19,953 nt of DNA from Thermoplasmatota archaeon (GTDB taxonomy: Archaea > Thermoplasmatota > E2 > DHVEG-1): the NCBI GenBank assembly GCA_016930995.1, contig JAFGFQ010000158.1:1-19953 (forward strand), in the 5' to 3' direction. Below the pieces are notes generated by a model, which was not told the DNA's origin, searched no databases, and saw only the letters and a program-made list of their open reading frames with translations. Both the position numbers and the translations under genes were made by a program. This document shows positions 1-7,056 of the stretch, piece after piece. How positions within the stretch are numbered: the stretch's first letter is position 1; each line of letters opens with the position of its first letter.

Positions 1-8
1 CAACACCG

Positions 9-83
9 GGGCCCGTAGCTTAGATCGGTTGGAGCAACCGGCTGATAACCGGTAGGTCGAGAGTTCAAATCTCTCCGGGCCCA
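9..83 (+). tRNA. tRNA-Ile, anticodon GAU
   Basis: A complete cloverleaf can be folded by hand. The acceptor stem pairs 9-15 with 76-82, with A83 as discriminator. The D stem pairs 18-21 with 32-35 (last pair U-G). The anticodon stem is 37-41/49-53 around a seven-base loop 42-48 reading CTGATAA, so the anticodon is GAU (44-46), decoding isoleucine AUC/AUU. The variable loop is 5 nt, and the T stem 59-63/71-75 encloses TTCAAAT. There is no intron and no encoded CCA tail. A pyrimidine-rich T-run follows directly. The gene converges with glutamine synthetase. Confidence 0.97.
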
Positions 84-104
84 TCTTCTCTTTCTTTATT
101 TTTT
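84..104 (+). terminator. T-rich terminator after tRNA-Ile
   Basis: Directly after the tRNA is a pyrimidine tract, TCTTCTCTTTCTTTATTTTTT, ending in six T. Archaeal RNA polymerase terminates on such oligo-T tracts without needing a hairpin. The rest of the gap to glnA (105-158) shows only a short TCTCCGGAGA palindrome at 126-135. Confidence 0.5.
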
Positions 105-158
105 CGTAGGAAATACTATTATTTTTCTCCGGAGATCCATGCTTTAATACGACATGTC

Positions 159-1460
159 TTAACAATGGAAATAATACTTGTAATCCTGATCCGTGATTTC
201 TCCCATGTAATTCTGCCATTCTTGTGTTTTTGTTTCGACGAACAACTCAGCGCCATCACGACCAATCGCTTCAATAAGGACGGTGTCTTTTCTGAACTCC
301 TCTAATGCCTCCATGAGGTTTGTAGGCAGCCGCTTGATGTTATGGTCCTTGATTTCTTGTTCGCTCATTTTATAGATGTTTTGTGTGATGGGTTCATAGT
401 TGATTTTCTTTTTTATCCCATCAAGACCTGCATGGATGAGTGCAGCAAAAAGAAGGTAGGTATTTGCTGCAGGGTCAGGGTTTCGTACCTCGACGTCCAC
501 GTTTTTCTTAGAGGGAATACGGATGAGGCTGCTGCGGTTATGAGGTGCCCACGCAAGGTAGATAGGTGCCTCATAATGGGGAATCAGTCGTTTATATGAA
601 TTCAGGGTCGGGTTGGCAATCGCTGCGATACCACGCGAATGCTCAAGAATACCTCCGATGAAATACCGTGCAGTTTGACTCAGACCAAACGGATCGTTTT
701 TATCAACAAACTTGTTTTTGCCTTTATTATACATCGCGATATGTGCATGCATCCCACTTCCTGCCTCATTTGAAAACGGCTTTGGCATAAACGTAATATC
801 AAAGTTAAATGCGGTAGCGATATCCCGTGAGATATATTTAAAAAAACTACAGAAATCAGCTGCTGGAATCACAGCAAGGTCTGCTATCTCGATTTCATGC
901 TGTGATTTGCCTGACTCGTGATGATGATATTTCACAGGGTACCCACAGGCCATTAAAACGTCCGAGAGTTTTTTCCTATATTCTTTTGCTACATCTAGAG
1001 GGGGCGCGATGAAATACCCCTGGTTTGCTTTAATTTCAGTAAATTTATTCTCGTTATGATTGAAGACATAAAACTCGATTTCAGGGGAAATCATGATATT
1101 ATCATACCCGTGATTTTTTGCAGTCTCCGTTGCTCGTTTCAGAATATGCCGTGGTCCTGCACGATACGGGTTATGATCGACATCGTAAAGATCCGCTCTG
1201 ATTAGAGCCTCGCTATCAAGATGTGGAAGAAAAAGGAATGTTGCAGAATCAGGGACAGCAATCATATCTGAGCGTTCCACTTTACGGAATCCGACTGATG
1301 ATCCATCGAACCGTGACCCTTTGGTAAGGATGTCGTCTTCAATGAATCGGCTCGCTGGGAAATGGAACACTCGCAATCCGCCCATGAGGTCAGTGAAATG
1401 AACTTGGATCCAGCGAATATGACGTGATTCTATTTCCTTTTTTATGTGTTGGTTCGACAT
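159..1460 (-). CDS. glnA: Glutamine synthetase, type I
   Basis: Cytoplasmic enzyme that condenses glutamate and ammonia to glutamine using ATP. The 433-residue length suits the short GSI-alpha type. Family motifs are in order: the Asp-loop FDGSS at residues 51-55, metal-ligand glutamates in SPEIEF (E127, E129), HHHE at 179-182 and QHEIEI, the histidine of GSGMH (H238), NPTLNSYKRL 283-292, the flap glutamate in YEAP (E297), NRSSLIRIP 308-316, and E324/R326. There is no clear adenylylation-tyrosine motif of the bacterial beta type near the C-terminus. The stretch after H238 reads HAHIAM rather than the usual HVHQSL, so a GS-like ligase with another acceptor is possible but less likely. The ATG at 1460 lies about 26 bp from a minus-strand TATA box, consistent with a leaderless transcript. 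Confidence 0.92.
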   Translation of the reverse strand: MSNQHIKKEIESRHIRWIQVHFTDLMGGLRVFHFPASRFIEDDILTKGSRFDGSSVGFRKVERSDMIAVPDSATFLFLPHLDSEALIRADLYDVDHNPYRAGPRHILKRATETAKNHGYDNIMISPEIEFYVFNHNENKFTEIKANQGYFIAPPLDVAKEYRKKLSDVLMACGYPVKYHHHESGKSQHEIEIADLAVIPAADFCSFFKYISRDIATAFNFDITFMPKPFSNEAGSGMHAHIAMYNKGKNKFVDKNDPFGLSQTARYFIGGILEHSRGIAAIANPTLNSYKRLIPHYEAPIYLAWAPHNRSSLIRIPSKKNVDVEVRNPDPAANTYLLFAALIHAGLDGIKKKINYEPITQNIYKMSEQEIKDHNIKRLPTNLMEALEEFRKDTVLIEAIGRDGAELFVETKTQEWQNYMGEITDQDYKYYFHC

Positions 1461-1481
1461 GGCATAGGAGAAACAGTACGT

Positions 1482-1489
1482 ATTATAAA
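1482..1489 (-). promoter_or_regulatory. TATA box for glnA
   Basis: Read on the minus strand this is TTTATAAT, centred about 26 bp upstream of the glnA ATG, the usual archaeal TATA-to-start distance. Transcription would begin at or within a few bases of the start codon, and no Shine-Dalgarno sequence is seen. Confidence 0.5.
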
Positions 1490-1504
1490 TTTTTTATGGA
1501 TATT

Positions 1505-1512
1505 GATATATA
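1505..1512 (+). promoter_or_regulatory. Possible TATA box for the DNA methyltransferase
   Basis: GATATATA lies 47 bp upstream of the GTG at 1552. A start about 26 bp downstream (near 1534) would give a leader of roughly 18-30 nt. The match is weaker than at the other promoters in the window. Confidence 0.3.
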
Positions 1513-1551
1513 CTGAATAGATACTTATTAGGAGAACATCAGTTCATATAC

Positions 1552-2367
1552 GTGAGAATCCACATGCTTAAAATCAATAACATCTACTGCATGGATTGCC
1601 TACAAGGCCTTCGAAAACTTGACCCCGCATCAGTGGATATTATCATCACTTCGCCACCATACAACATTGGAAAACAATATCTTTCCTACAATGATGTTCG
1701 ACCACGAAGCGAGTATCTCGATTGGCTGGAGCAGGTTGCAGGAGACTGTACGACCGTTTTAAAGGAACATGGATCGTTTTTTCTCAACGTTGGTGGAAAA
1801 CCAACTGATCCTTGGGTAGCTTTTGATATCGCGAACCGGTTTCGTAAGCATTATCACCTTCAAAATACGATTCACTGGATCAAGTCGATTGCTATCCCAA
1901 AGAATGATGTTGGTGATTATTCAGTGCTGACAGATGACCTTGCGGTAGGGCATTACCAACCAGTCAACAGTACGCGGTATCTGAGCAGTTGTCACGAATA
2001 CATCTTTCATTTCACGAAAACAGGAAAGATCCCTCTTGATCACCTTGCGATAGGAGTAAAATACCAGGATAAAACAAATATCGGTCGTTGGAAACAAGCG
2101 TCAAAGGATTTACGAGGACGAGGCAATACCTGGTTCATCCCGTACCCAACCATACAGAACGCACGACCACATCCAACGACATTTCCAATAAAACTGCCTG
2201 AAATGTGCATTAAATTACATGGGATTACGAACAAGACCCTTGTGCTTGACCCGTTCATGGGCACTGGTTCAACTGCCCTTGCGTGTAAAAAACTTGGTGT
2301 GAACTTCCTTGGTTTTGAAATCGATACGACATATGTTAGGATTGCTAATGCTGAACTATCAAAATAA
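1552..2367 (+). CDS. Site-specific DNA methyltransferase (N4-cytosine/N6-adenine, beta class)
   Basis: Transfers a methyl group from SAM to an exocyclic amino group in a specific DNA sequence. In the 271-residue product the catalytic motif [10 protein letters not shown] (33-40), comes before the SAM-binding motif [10 protein letters not shown] (233-241), which is followed by LGFEID. This is the beta-class order. SPPY favours N4-cytosine methylation over the DPPY/NPPY of many N6-adenine enzymes, though this is not decisive. A central [12 protein letters not shown] and the [14 protein letters not shown] stretch are also typical. The start is GTG 1552; an in-frame ATG at 1564 is equally plausible. 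No restriction endonuclease gene lies next to it, so it looks like a solitary methyltransferase. The recognition sequence cannot be read from the protein. Confidence 0.9.
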   Translation: MRIHMLKINNIYCMDCLQGLRKLDPASVDIIITSPPYNIGKQYLSYNDVRPRSEYLDWLEQVAGDCTTVLKEHGSFFLNVGGKPTDPWVAFDIANRFRKHYHLQNTIHWIKSIAIPKNDVGDYSVLTDDLAVGHYQPVNSTRYLSSCHEYIFHFTKTGKIPLDHLAIGVKYQDKTNIGRWKQASKDLRGRGNTWFIPYPTIQNARPHPTTFPIKLPEMCIKLHGITNKTLVLDPFMGTGSTALACKKLGVNFLGFEIDTTYVRIANAELSK

Positions 2368-2420
2368 AAGAAGAAATGAATCGTTCTTTGATATTCCAAG
2401 AACGTACACAGTACCGTAGC

Positions 2421-2429
2421 TTTTTATAG
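2421..2429 (+). promoter_or_regulatory. TATA box for the radical SAM gene
   Basis: TTTTTATAG, centred 30 bp before the ATG at 2455. The predicted transcription start lies within a few bases of the start codon. The same TTTTTATA form precedes several other genes in the window. Confidence 0.5.
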
Positions 2430-2454
2430 CATGAAGATATCCTAGAAGAGTCGT

Positions 2455-3573
2455 ATGAAACAGAGTAAAATCTGGTTGCATCATAGTATCTATATCCCCC
2501 CACTGTCACCAGCTTGTCGGATGTGTGCAAAAGGCTCGAAAATGGTTGTCCTAATAACTGGGAAATGCTCATCGAAATGCTATTACTGTCCCCTGAGTTT
2601 TCACAAAGCAGGTACAGATAAAATTTTTGCAGACGAATGGGAGTTGAAAAACGAGCATGATACTGACATACTCCTTCGTGAGGCAGAGTCCATCCATGCT
2701 TCCGGAGCTGGTATCACGGGTGGCGATCCGCTTCTTGTGTGGAGACGGACACAGGCCTATATTACCCTTTTAAAAAAAACCTTTGGCGATACCTTCCATA
2801 TTCATCTCTATACATCAGGGTTAAAGAATGCCGCACATCTCCCCGAGATCGTGGCTGCTGGTCTTGACGAAGTACGGTTTCATCCAATGCCAAGCACGTG
2901 GAACAAAATGGAAGAAAGCCCGCTGAAAAAAATTATACGAAGGATGGTCCAAACTGCCGTCGATGTCGCTATTGAAATCCCTGTGATTCCAAAAAAAGAT
3001 AAGGAAATTCTTTCATTGATTTCTTGGGCTGATACAGAAGGTATTCAGTGGGTAAATCTGAATGAACTGGAGTACTCCGAGCGAAATGTCCAGGCGTTTA
3101 CCTCCAGAGGGTATCAAGTAAAAAGCGATGTATCCGCTGCGGTAAAAGGAAGTGAAGCTACCGCAAGAAAAATATTATCAATGGTCGAACAAAAGGGAGT
3201 CAATGTCGGTGTTCATTACTGTTCTGTCTCGTTTAAGGACGGTGTTCAACTCAGAAATAGATTGATACGACGTGCACATCATATCGCACAACCGTATGAT
3301 GTCATCACAAAGGAAGGAACATTGATAAAAGGAGTTATTGACCATTCCTACATCTCTTTACAGCAAACCCTTTCTTTGCTTACAGAAACCTATCATGTCC
3401 CGACTCATCTCTGTTTTATTGACCTTGAAAAGAACCGAATCGAGATTGCCGCATGGTTATTGGAAAAAATCGCTTCCAACCTCGTACATCATGGATATCA
3501 TTGTTACATTGTCGAGGAGTACCCGACCGCTGACAGGCTTGAGGTCGAGCGGACTCCTATGCCTTCTCTGTGA
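2455..3573 (+). CDS. Radical SAM protein, PFL-activating-enzyme-like (COG2108-like), function unknown
   Basis: The 372-residue protein carries the radical SAM signature Cys-x3-Cys-x2-Cys as C38, C42 and C45 in GKCSSKCYYCPLS. This binds the [4Fe-4S] cluster that cleaves SAM. A GGDP at 89-92 fits the SAM-contact GGE-type motif. A second cysteine pair, C21-x2-C24 (ACRMC), lies just upstream and may bind an additional metal or cluster. The overall pattern resembles the archaeal conserved proteins described as related to pyruvate formate-lyase activating enzyme (COG2108). I recognise no substrate. It starts at ATG 2455, about 30 bp from a TATA box, with no Shine-Dalgarno, so the message is probably leaderless. 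The neighbours (a methyltransferase, ribosomal proteins) do not point to a pathway. Confidence 0.8.
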   Translation: MKQSKIWLHHSIYIPPLSPACRMCAKGSKMVVLITGKCSSKCYYCPLSFHKAGTDKIFADEWELKNEHDTDILLREAESIHASGAGITGGDPLLVWRRTQAYITLLKKTFGDTFHIHLYTSGLKNAAHLPEIVAAGLDEVRFHPMPSTWNKMEESPLKKIIRRMVQTAVDVAIEIPVIPKKDKEILSLISWADTEGIQWVNLNELEYSERNVQAFTSRGYQVKSDVSAAVKGSEATARKILSMVEQKGVNVGVHYCSVSFKDGVQLRNRLIRRAHHIAQPYDVITKEGTLIKGVIDHSYISLQQTLSLLTETYHVPTHLCFIDLEKNRIEIAAWLLEKIASNLVHHGYHCYIVEEYPTADRLEVERTPMPSL

Positions 3574-3579
3574 AAAAGG

Positions 3580-3588
3580 TTTTTATAT
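3580..3588 (+). promoter_or_regulatory. TATA box for the eL8-eS28-eL24 operon
   Basis: TTTTTATAT just after the radical SAM stop codon. A start about 26 bp downstream (near 3610) would give a leader of roughly 50 nt, unlike the leaderless genes nearby. This long leader carries the Shine-Dalgarno hairpin described separately. Confidence 0.5.
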
Positions 3589-3637
3589 GGGGGCTACATT
3601 CCCACCTTACCATTTCGTAAGGAATGGAATCGATGAA

Positions 3638-3654
3638 AGCTCTCAAAGGAGGCT
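3638..3654 (+). promoter_or_regulatory. Hairpin overlapping the Shine-Dalgarno of the L7Ae gene
   Basis: The strong ribosome-binding site AAAGGAGG lies at 3645-3652, 8 bases before the ATG. The segment 3638-3654 can fold on itself: AGC 3638-3640 pairs with GCT 3652-3654, and CTC 3642-3644 pairs with GAG 3649-3651, with U3641 bulged and a 4-base AAAG loop. This would hide most of the GGAGG. A regulatory role is inference. Confidence 0.4.
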
Positions 3655-3660
3655 AAAAAA

Positions 3661-4032
3661 ATGCCGATGTACGTTAGATTTCAAGCATCAAAAGAACTGC
3701 AAGATTTAGCCTATGAATTGATCGAAAAGGCTCGAGATGGAGGAAAGCTCGGAAAAGGAGCGAATGAGGCGACCAAATACGTTGAACGAGGCCAGGCAAA
3801 AATCGTTGTGATGGCAGAGGATGTCACACCTGAAGAAATCCTTGCTCACATGCCGATTCTCTGCGAAGAAAAAAACGTTCCGTATACCTATGTTCCTAGT
3901 AAAGAAGAACTTGGTAATGCAGCAGGACTTGGGATTCCGACGAGCGCGATTGCAATCGTTAATCCAGGGCGGGAAAAAGATCTTGTGGATAATCTCATTA
4001 AAAAACTTGAATCAGTAAAGAAACAGGGTTAA
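3661..4032 (+). CDS. rpl7ae: Large ribosomal subunit protein eL8 (L7Ae)
   Basis: A 123-residue kink-turn-binding protein that in archaea works in the 50S subunit and also in C/D and H/ACA guide RNPs and RNase P. The RNA-contact motif KGANEATK (32-39) and the conserved [13 protein letters not shown] (87-99) identify it, and its length is normal. It opens a three-gene ribosomal operon, with eS28 starting 4 bp after its stop codon. It has the best Shine-Dalgarno in the window (AAAGGAGG 3645-3652) and a leader of about 50 nt, so translation rather than leaderless initiation probably sets its level. Archaeal L7Ae has been reported to bind kink-turns in its own mRNA leader. I see a hairpin over the Shine-Dalgarno but no convincing kink-turn here. 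Confidence 0.96.
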   Translation: MPMYVRFQASKELQDLAYELIEKARDGGKLGKGANEATKYVERGQAKIVVMAEDVTPEEILAHMPILCEEKNVPYTYVPSKEELGNAAGLGIPTSAIAIVNPGREKDLVDNLIKKLESVKKQG

Positions 4033-4036
4033 GAGT

Positions 4037-4249
4037 ATGGTTATTGAAGGAACACCATGTGAAGTCGTTGAGGTCATCGAACGAACAGGGATGGCTGGTG
4101 AAGCATCACAGGTGAAAGTCCGGGTTTTAGATGGGCGAGATAAAGGGAAGATCATCACCCGTAATGTTATGGGGCCGGTTCGATTAGGTGACATTCTCAT
4201 GTTAAGCGAGACACAACGAGAAGCAAAGAAACTAGGTGGACCGCGATAA
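4037..4249 (+). CDS. rps28e: Small ribosomal subunit protein eS28
   Basis: A 70-residue OB-fold ribosomal protein of the 30S subunit, shared by archaea and eukaryotes. The pattern [20 protein letters not shown] followed by [22 protein letters not shown] is characteristic, and the length is normal. The ATG lies 4 bp after the eL8 stop codon. AGGG at 4024-4027 inside the end of eL8 may serve as its ribosome-binding site, so the two genes are probably translationally coupled. Confidence 0.96.
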   Translation: MVIEGTPCEVVEVIERTGMAGEASQVKVRVLDGRDKGKIITRNVMGPVRLGDILMLSETQREAKKLGGPR

Positions 4250-4262
4250 GAGGGAGACAAGC

Positions 4263-4448
4263 ATGGTCGAGAAGAGAACGTGTTCATTTTGTGGATCAGA
4301 TATCGAACCTGGAACAGGGAAATTATTTGTAAAAAAAGACGGTACCGTTTTATATTTCTGTAAGATGAAGTGCCAAAAAAACATGTTACACTTAGGTCGC
4401 ATCCCTCGGCGGGTACGGTGGACAAAAAGTTACTCAAAGAAGTCTTAA
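4263..4448 (+). CDS. rpl24e: Large ribosomal subunit protein eL24
   Basis: A 61-residue zinc-ribbon ribosomal protein of the 50S subunit. Four cysteines (C7, C10, C33, C37; Cys-x2-Cys and Cys-x3-Cys) form the metal site. The pattern CSFCGSDIEPGTGKLFV and the basic IPRRVRWTKS end are family hallmarks. I chose ATG 4263 because GGGAG (4252-4256) sits 6 bp before it. An upstream in-frame ATG at 4236 lies inside eS28 and would add nine non-conserved residues. It is the last gene of the operon. In many archaea nucleoside diphosphate kinase and initiation factor IF-2 follow, but here the next 344 bp have no gene. Confidence 0.94.
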   Translation: MVEKRTCSFCGSDIEPGTGKLFVKKDGTVLYFCKMKCQKNMLHLGRIPRRVRWTKSYSKKS

Positions 4449-4460
4449 ACACAGAGACAA

Positions 4461-4471
4461 TTTCATTTTTT
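4461..4471 (+). terminator. Oligo-T terminator of the ribosomal operon
   Basis: TTTCATTTTTT begins 12 bp after the eL24 stop codon. It is the first T-run after the operon and fits archaeal T-tract termination. Confidence 0.4.
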
Positions 4472-4723
4472 CGTTGCAGGGCAAATTCCCGCATTCATTC
4501 TGTTGTTTTTCCTGTAAGCATCTTTCAGAGGTCATGGAGTATAGTATTATTGATCCTTAATACCTGTTCATTTGCTATCTTATAAGAGTTCTTCCTATGT
4601 GATGTTCTTTTGAGCAACTCTTTCTTCCGTCTCTTTATATGTTAATTCAAGAAATCTCCCCCTTTATATCAGAAAATATTAAATACTTAGAAAGAGAACA
4701 TTATACGGAAATCTATTTCGAAG

Positions 4724-4736
4724 AAAAAATATATAG
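4724..4736 (+). promoter_or_regulatory. Promoter of the first secreted-protein gene
   Basis: An A-rich element runs into a TATA box (AAAAAATATATAG). Transcription would begin near 4757, giving a leader of about 35 nt that ends in GGGGGA (4782-4787) shortly before the ATG. The A-tract followed by ATATA resembles the archaeal BRE-TATA layout and differs from the TTTTTATA boxes of the housekeeping genes. Confidence 0.45.
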
Positions 4737-4792
4737 AAAGTTTTATTAGTAACAACGACTATGTATAACATACTACATAATGGGGGATTCCT

Positions 4793-6916
4793 ATGCGTAA
4801 TACAATAAAGATTGGATTAATTATCATAATCACTATTTCTTTATTAACCCCAATATCACTTGTTTTAGCAGATGATACCGAGCCTCCCGTGATTTCCTCT
4901 GTCACCTATGCACCACATGCCGGTGTCCGTACAGATCCAGGTTTTTACCTCTATCAATCCTGTTATGTTACCGATAATGTGAGTGTCGCAGATGTCAGAA
5001 TCATCATCATGGGCCCTGCTGGGTTTACCCCGATTAATGCATCGATGGTTAATTTGAGCGGTGGCCTCTATTCCTACGAAGTCCATAATGTTACTCTCTC
5101 AGGAATGTATGAGTTTTATATCTGGGCGATCGACATTTCGAATAATACTGCCCAGTCAGCCACCTATCATATGCTTGTGTTCGATGATTATCTCAGTTAC
5201 ATCTATGTGGATGTCGATAACATCGCTGGCCCCTGGAACGGAACAGCTGCCTATCCCTTACAATCGATTTCTGATGCTCTTGCAGTGCTTGCTACAAACG
5301 GAACCATTTTCCTTTATGAAGGACTCTATGAAAACACCTCTATACTACTAGAAAAAAGCATGACGCTCATCGGGGAGAACCAACAGTCAACTCTTCTTGA
5401 TGGAGGCGGTGCTGAGACCAGTTACATTGTAAGTATCAGTGGTAATCATCAAATTAGCATCATAAATCTCGCACTACGAAACGCGATGGTCGGTGTATTA
5501 GCACATAACACAAGTGATACAACACTTGCCTCTTGCACATTTTCGCAATGCACAGACGCTGCCATTTCTTTATCAGAATCGCAGAATTGCTTGGTAACAG
5601 ACTGTGTCATCCAGAATAACAACCACGGGATACAACTCTCCAACTGTCATGACAATCAATTTTACCATAATAATTTTTTCAACAACGTGCTCCACGTCTC
5701 TTCCTTCTTCAATACCTCTTCGAACGCCTGGGACAATGGAATAACCGGTAATTACTGGGATGATTATCGATTATCATACCCCGGTGCCACCGTTATTCCC
5801 ACGACCGGAACATGGAATACCCCTTATCTGGTGATCCCCTCTGATAACAACACCGATCACCATCCCTGGGTGTACCCCTCCGGTGTTATCGATACACTCC
5901 CTCCACAAGTCACTGTTCTTTACCCCAATGGCGGGGAAGTGGTCCATGGCGAAATCATGATCCAATGGATCGCTACTGATGATTTCACAACGGACCTCAA
6001 CGGCTCTCTTCTTCTAGAATACAGTGCGGACAACGGGAATAATTGGCATCTGCTTGCGTCCCATCAAAACAATACCGGTTTCTATATATGGAACACCACT
6101 TTGGTCCCCAATGGAGATTTCTATCTTATTAGCATAAGCACTCTTGATGAGTTCTTTAACATCGGTTCAGATGTCTCGGACAGCCCGTTTTCAATCAATA
6201 ATTACCCGGCGGTCGCATTCGAAATAAACGGGCCCTCTCAGGGTGGAAACGGGATTCCTTTTAACTTTTCCGTCGTTGCATCCGAACCCCCTGGAGAAGA
6301 AATCTACTATATGTGGGATTGGGGTGACGGAAATATCAGTGATTGGTACGGCCCCTATGATTCAAGTATCCCTGCGACAGTGACCTATACATGGGCAACT
6401 GATGCTAACTATAGCATGCGTGTGAAAGCAAAGGATGCGGAGGGGGTTGAGACAAACTGGTCAGCAATACATGTCATGGTCATCGCAGAACAGGTAAACT
6501 TTTCCAACACACGACTTGGACATATCTACTTCAAGTTGTTTTCCTTTAACAGATCGTTTATCTTCTCTGATTTCCTGGCTCGTCTCAGCGTCGTCTTCAT
6601 TCTTACCAGCCATGAGATGAATCTCGAGGCGTTTACCACAGATATCGTCGAATCAGTTGAGTTTAAAGCAATGAATCAAATGAAAGCAATAGACACGATA
6701 GTCATCGATGACAATAAGACCGACGGGTTCTCCTGTAATATGAACATTACTCGGGGTATATATATCCTTAATATTACTGCATTTGATGCAAATGGGACCC
6801 TGGTGGATAGGTATAGCCTCTTTACCGTCTTCTTCATGCGTATCGGTCGGTACGCTACTGATCCTCTCGAGGGTCGTCTCCAACGCCTTCGTGTCATCCC
6901 CCGTCTCCGTCATTAA
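4793..6916 (+). CDS. Secreted NosD-like beta-helix and PKD-domain protein
   Basis: The 707-residue product begins with a Sec signal peptide (basic MRNTIKIG, hydrophobic 8-25, cleavage near LVLA-DD). Residues 28-130 and about 368-468 look like Ig-type beta-sandwich domains. Residues 155-330 form a right-handed beta-helix of the NosD/carbohydrate-binding type, with coils of about 23 residues (cysteines 248 and 271 stack) and the familiar GITGNYWDDY ending (316-325). A PKD domain lies at 470-563 (DWGDG 509-513). The C-terminal part, about 568-685, is shared with the next gene but not recognised. Many N-x-S/T sequons suggest N-glycosylation. No transmembrane anchor or sorting signal is visible. 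The likely role is at the cell surface, in adhesion or polysaccharide binding, but the ligand is unknown. Confidence 0.82.
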   Translation: MRNTIKIGLIIIITISLLTPISLVLADDTEPPVISSVTYAPHAGVRTDPGFYLYQSCYVTDNVSVADVRIIIMGPAGFTPINASMVNLSGGLYSYEVHNVTLSGMYEFYIWAIDISNNTAQSATYHMLVFDDYLSYIYVDVDNIAGPWNGTAAYPLQSISDALAVLATNGTIFLYEGLYENTSILLEKSMTLIGENQQSTLLDGGGAETSYIVSISGNHQISIINLALRNAMVGVLAHNTSDTTLASCTFSQCTDAAISLSESQNCLVTDCVIQNNNHGIQLSNCHDNQFYHNNFFNNVLHVSSFFNTSSNAWDNGITGNYWDDYRLSYPGATVIPTTGTWNTPYLVIPSDNNTDHHPWVYPSGVIDTLPPQVTVLYPNGGEVVHGEIMIQWIATDDFTTDLNGSLLLEYSADNGNNWHLLASHQNNTGFYIWNTTLVPNGDFYLISISTLDEFFNIGSDVSDSPFSINNYPAVAFEINGPSQGGNGIPFNFSVVASEPPGEEIYYMWDWGDGNISDWYGPYDSSIPATVTYTWATDANYSMRVKAKDAEGVETNWSAIHVMVIAEQVNFSNTRLGHIYFKLFSFNRSFIFSDFLARLSVVFILTSHEMNLEAFTTDIVESVEFKAMNQMKAIDTIVIDDNKTDGFSCNMNITRGIYILNITAFDANGTLVDRYSLFTVFFMRIGRYATDPLEGRLQRLRVIPRLRH

Positions 6917-6991
6917 CCAAATCCTTCCAATCCAATAAAAAAAAATGATATACGAAATAGGAACCTCTCCCAATTAAAAAAAATGTATGCC

Positions 6992-7008
6992 TCCAAGGTC
7001 ACCTTGGA
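6992..7008. repeat. Perfect 8-bp inverted repeat upstream of the second secreted gene
   Basis: TCCAAGGT-C-ACCTTGGA, centred at 7000, 57 bp before the start codon and about 17 bp upstream of the TATA box (7025-7034). It could be a dimeric regulator site, or a 7-bp RNA hairpin ending the upstream transcript. The rest of the gap 6917-7056 is A-rich and shows nothing else. Confidence 0.45.
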
Positions 7009-7024
7009 AATAAGAAAAAGTAAA

Positions 7025-7034
7025 AAAATATAAT
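7025..7034 (+). promoter_or_regulatory. Promoter of the second secreted-protein gene
   Basis: AAAATATAAT within a long A-rich stretch, about 27 bp before the ATG at 7057. GAGGG (7047-7051) sits 5 bp before the ATG. If transcription starts 26 bp from the TATA box the message would be nearly leaderless, so either the start lies further upstream or this GAGGG is not used. Confidence 0.4.
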
Positions 7035-7056
7035 AAAAGAAATCAAGAGGGATCAT

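Larger units (their letters stand above)
4449..4792. other. AT-rich intergenic region without a recognisable gene
   Basis: This gap separates the ribosomal operon from the secreted-protein genes. It opens with an oligo-T tract (TTTCATTTTTT, 4461-4471) suitable to end the ribosomal transcript. Two copies of CTTTATAT (4633-4640 and 4662-4669) resemble TATA boxes but lead to no ORF before the true promoter near 4724-4736. A small RNA could start here, but I find no stable structure or open frame to support one. Confidence 0.5.

Noticed and set aside
3597..3637. Kink-turn in the L7Ae leader
   Set aside because: The internal loop between the two stems that can be drawn is CA opposite AAU, without the tandem G-A pairs a kink-turn needs, and its 5' half probably lies upstream of the transcription start.
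4012..4494. Minus-strand 160-residue open frame opposite eS28 and eL24
   Set aside because: It spans two certain ribosomal genes on the other strand and shows no protein family features.
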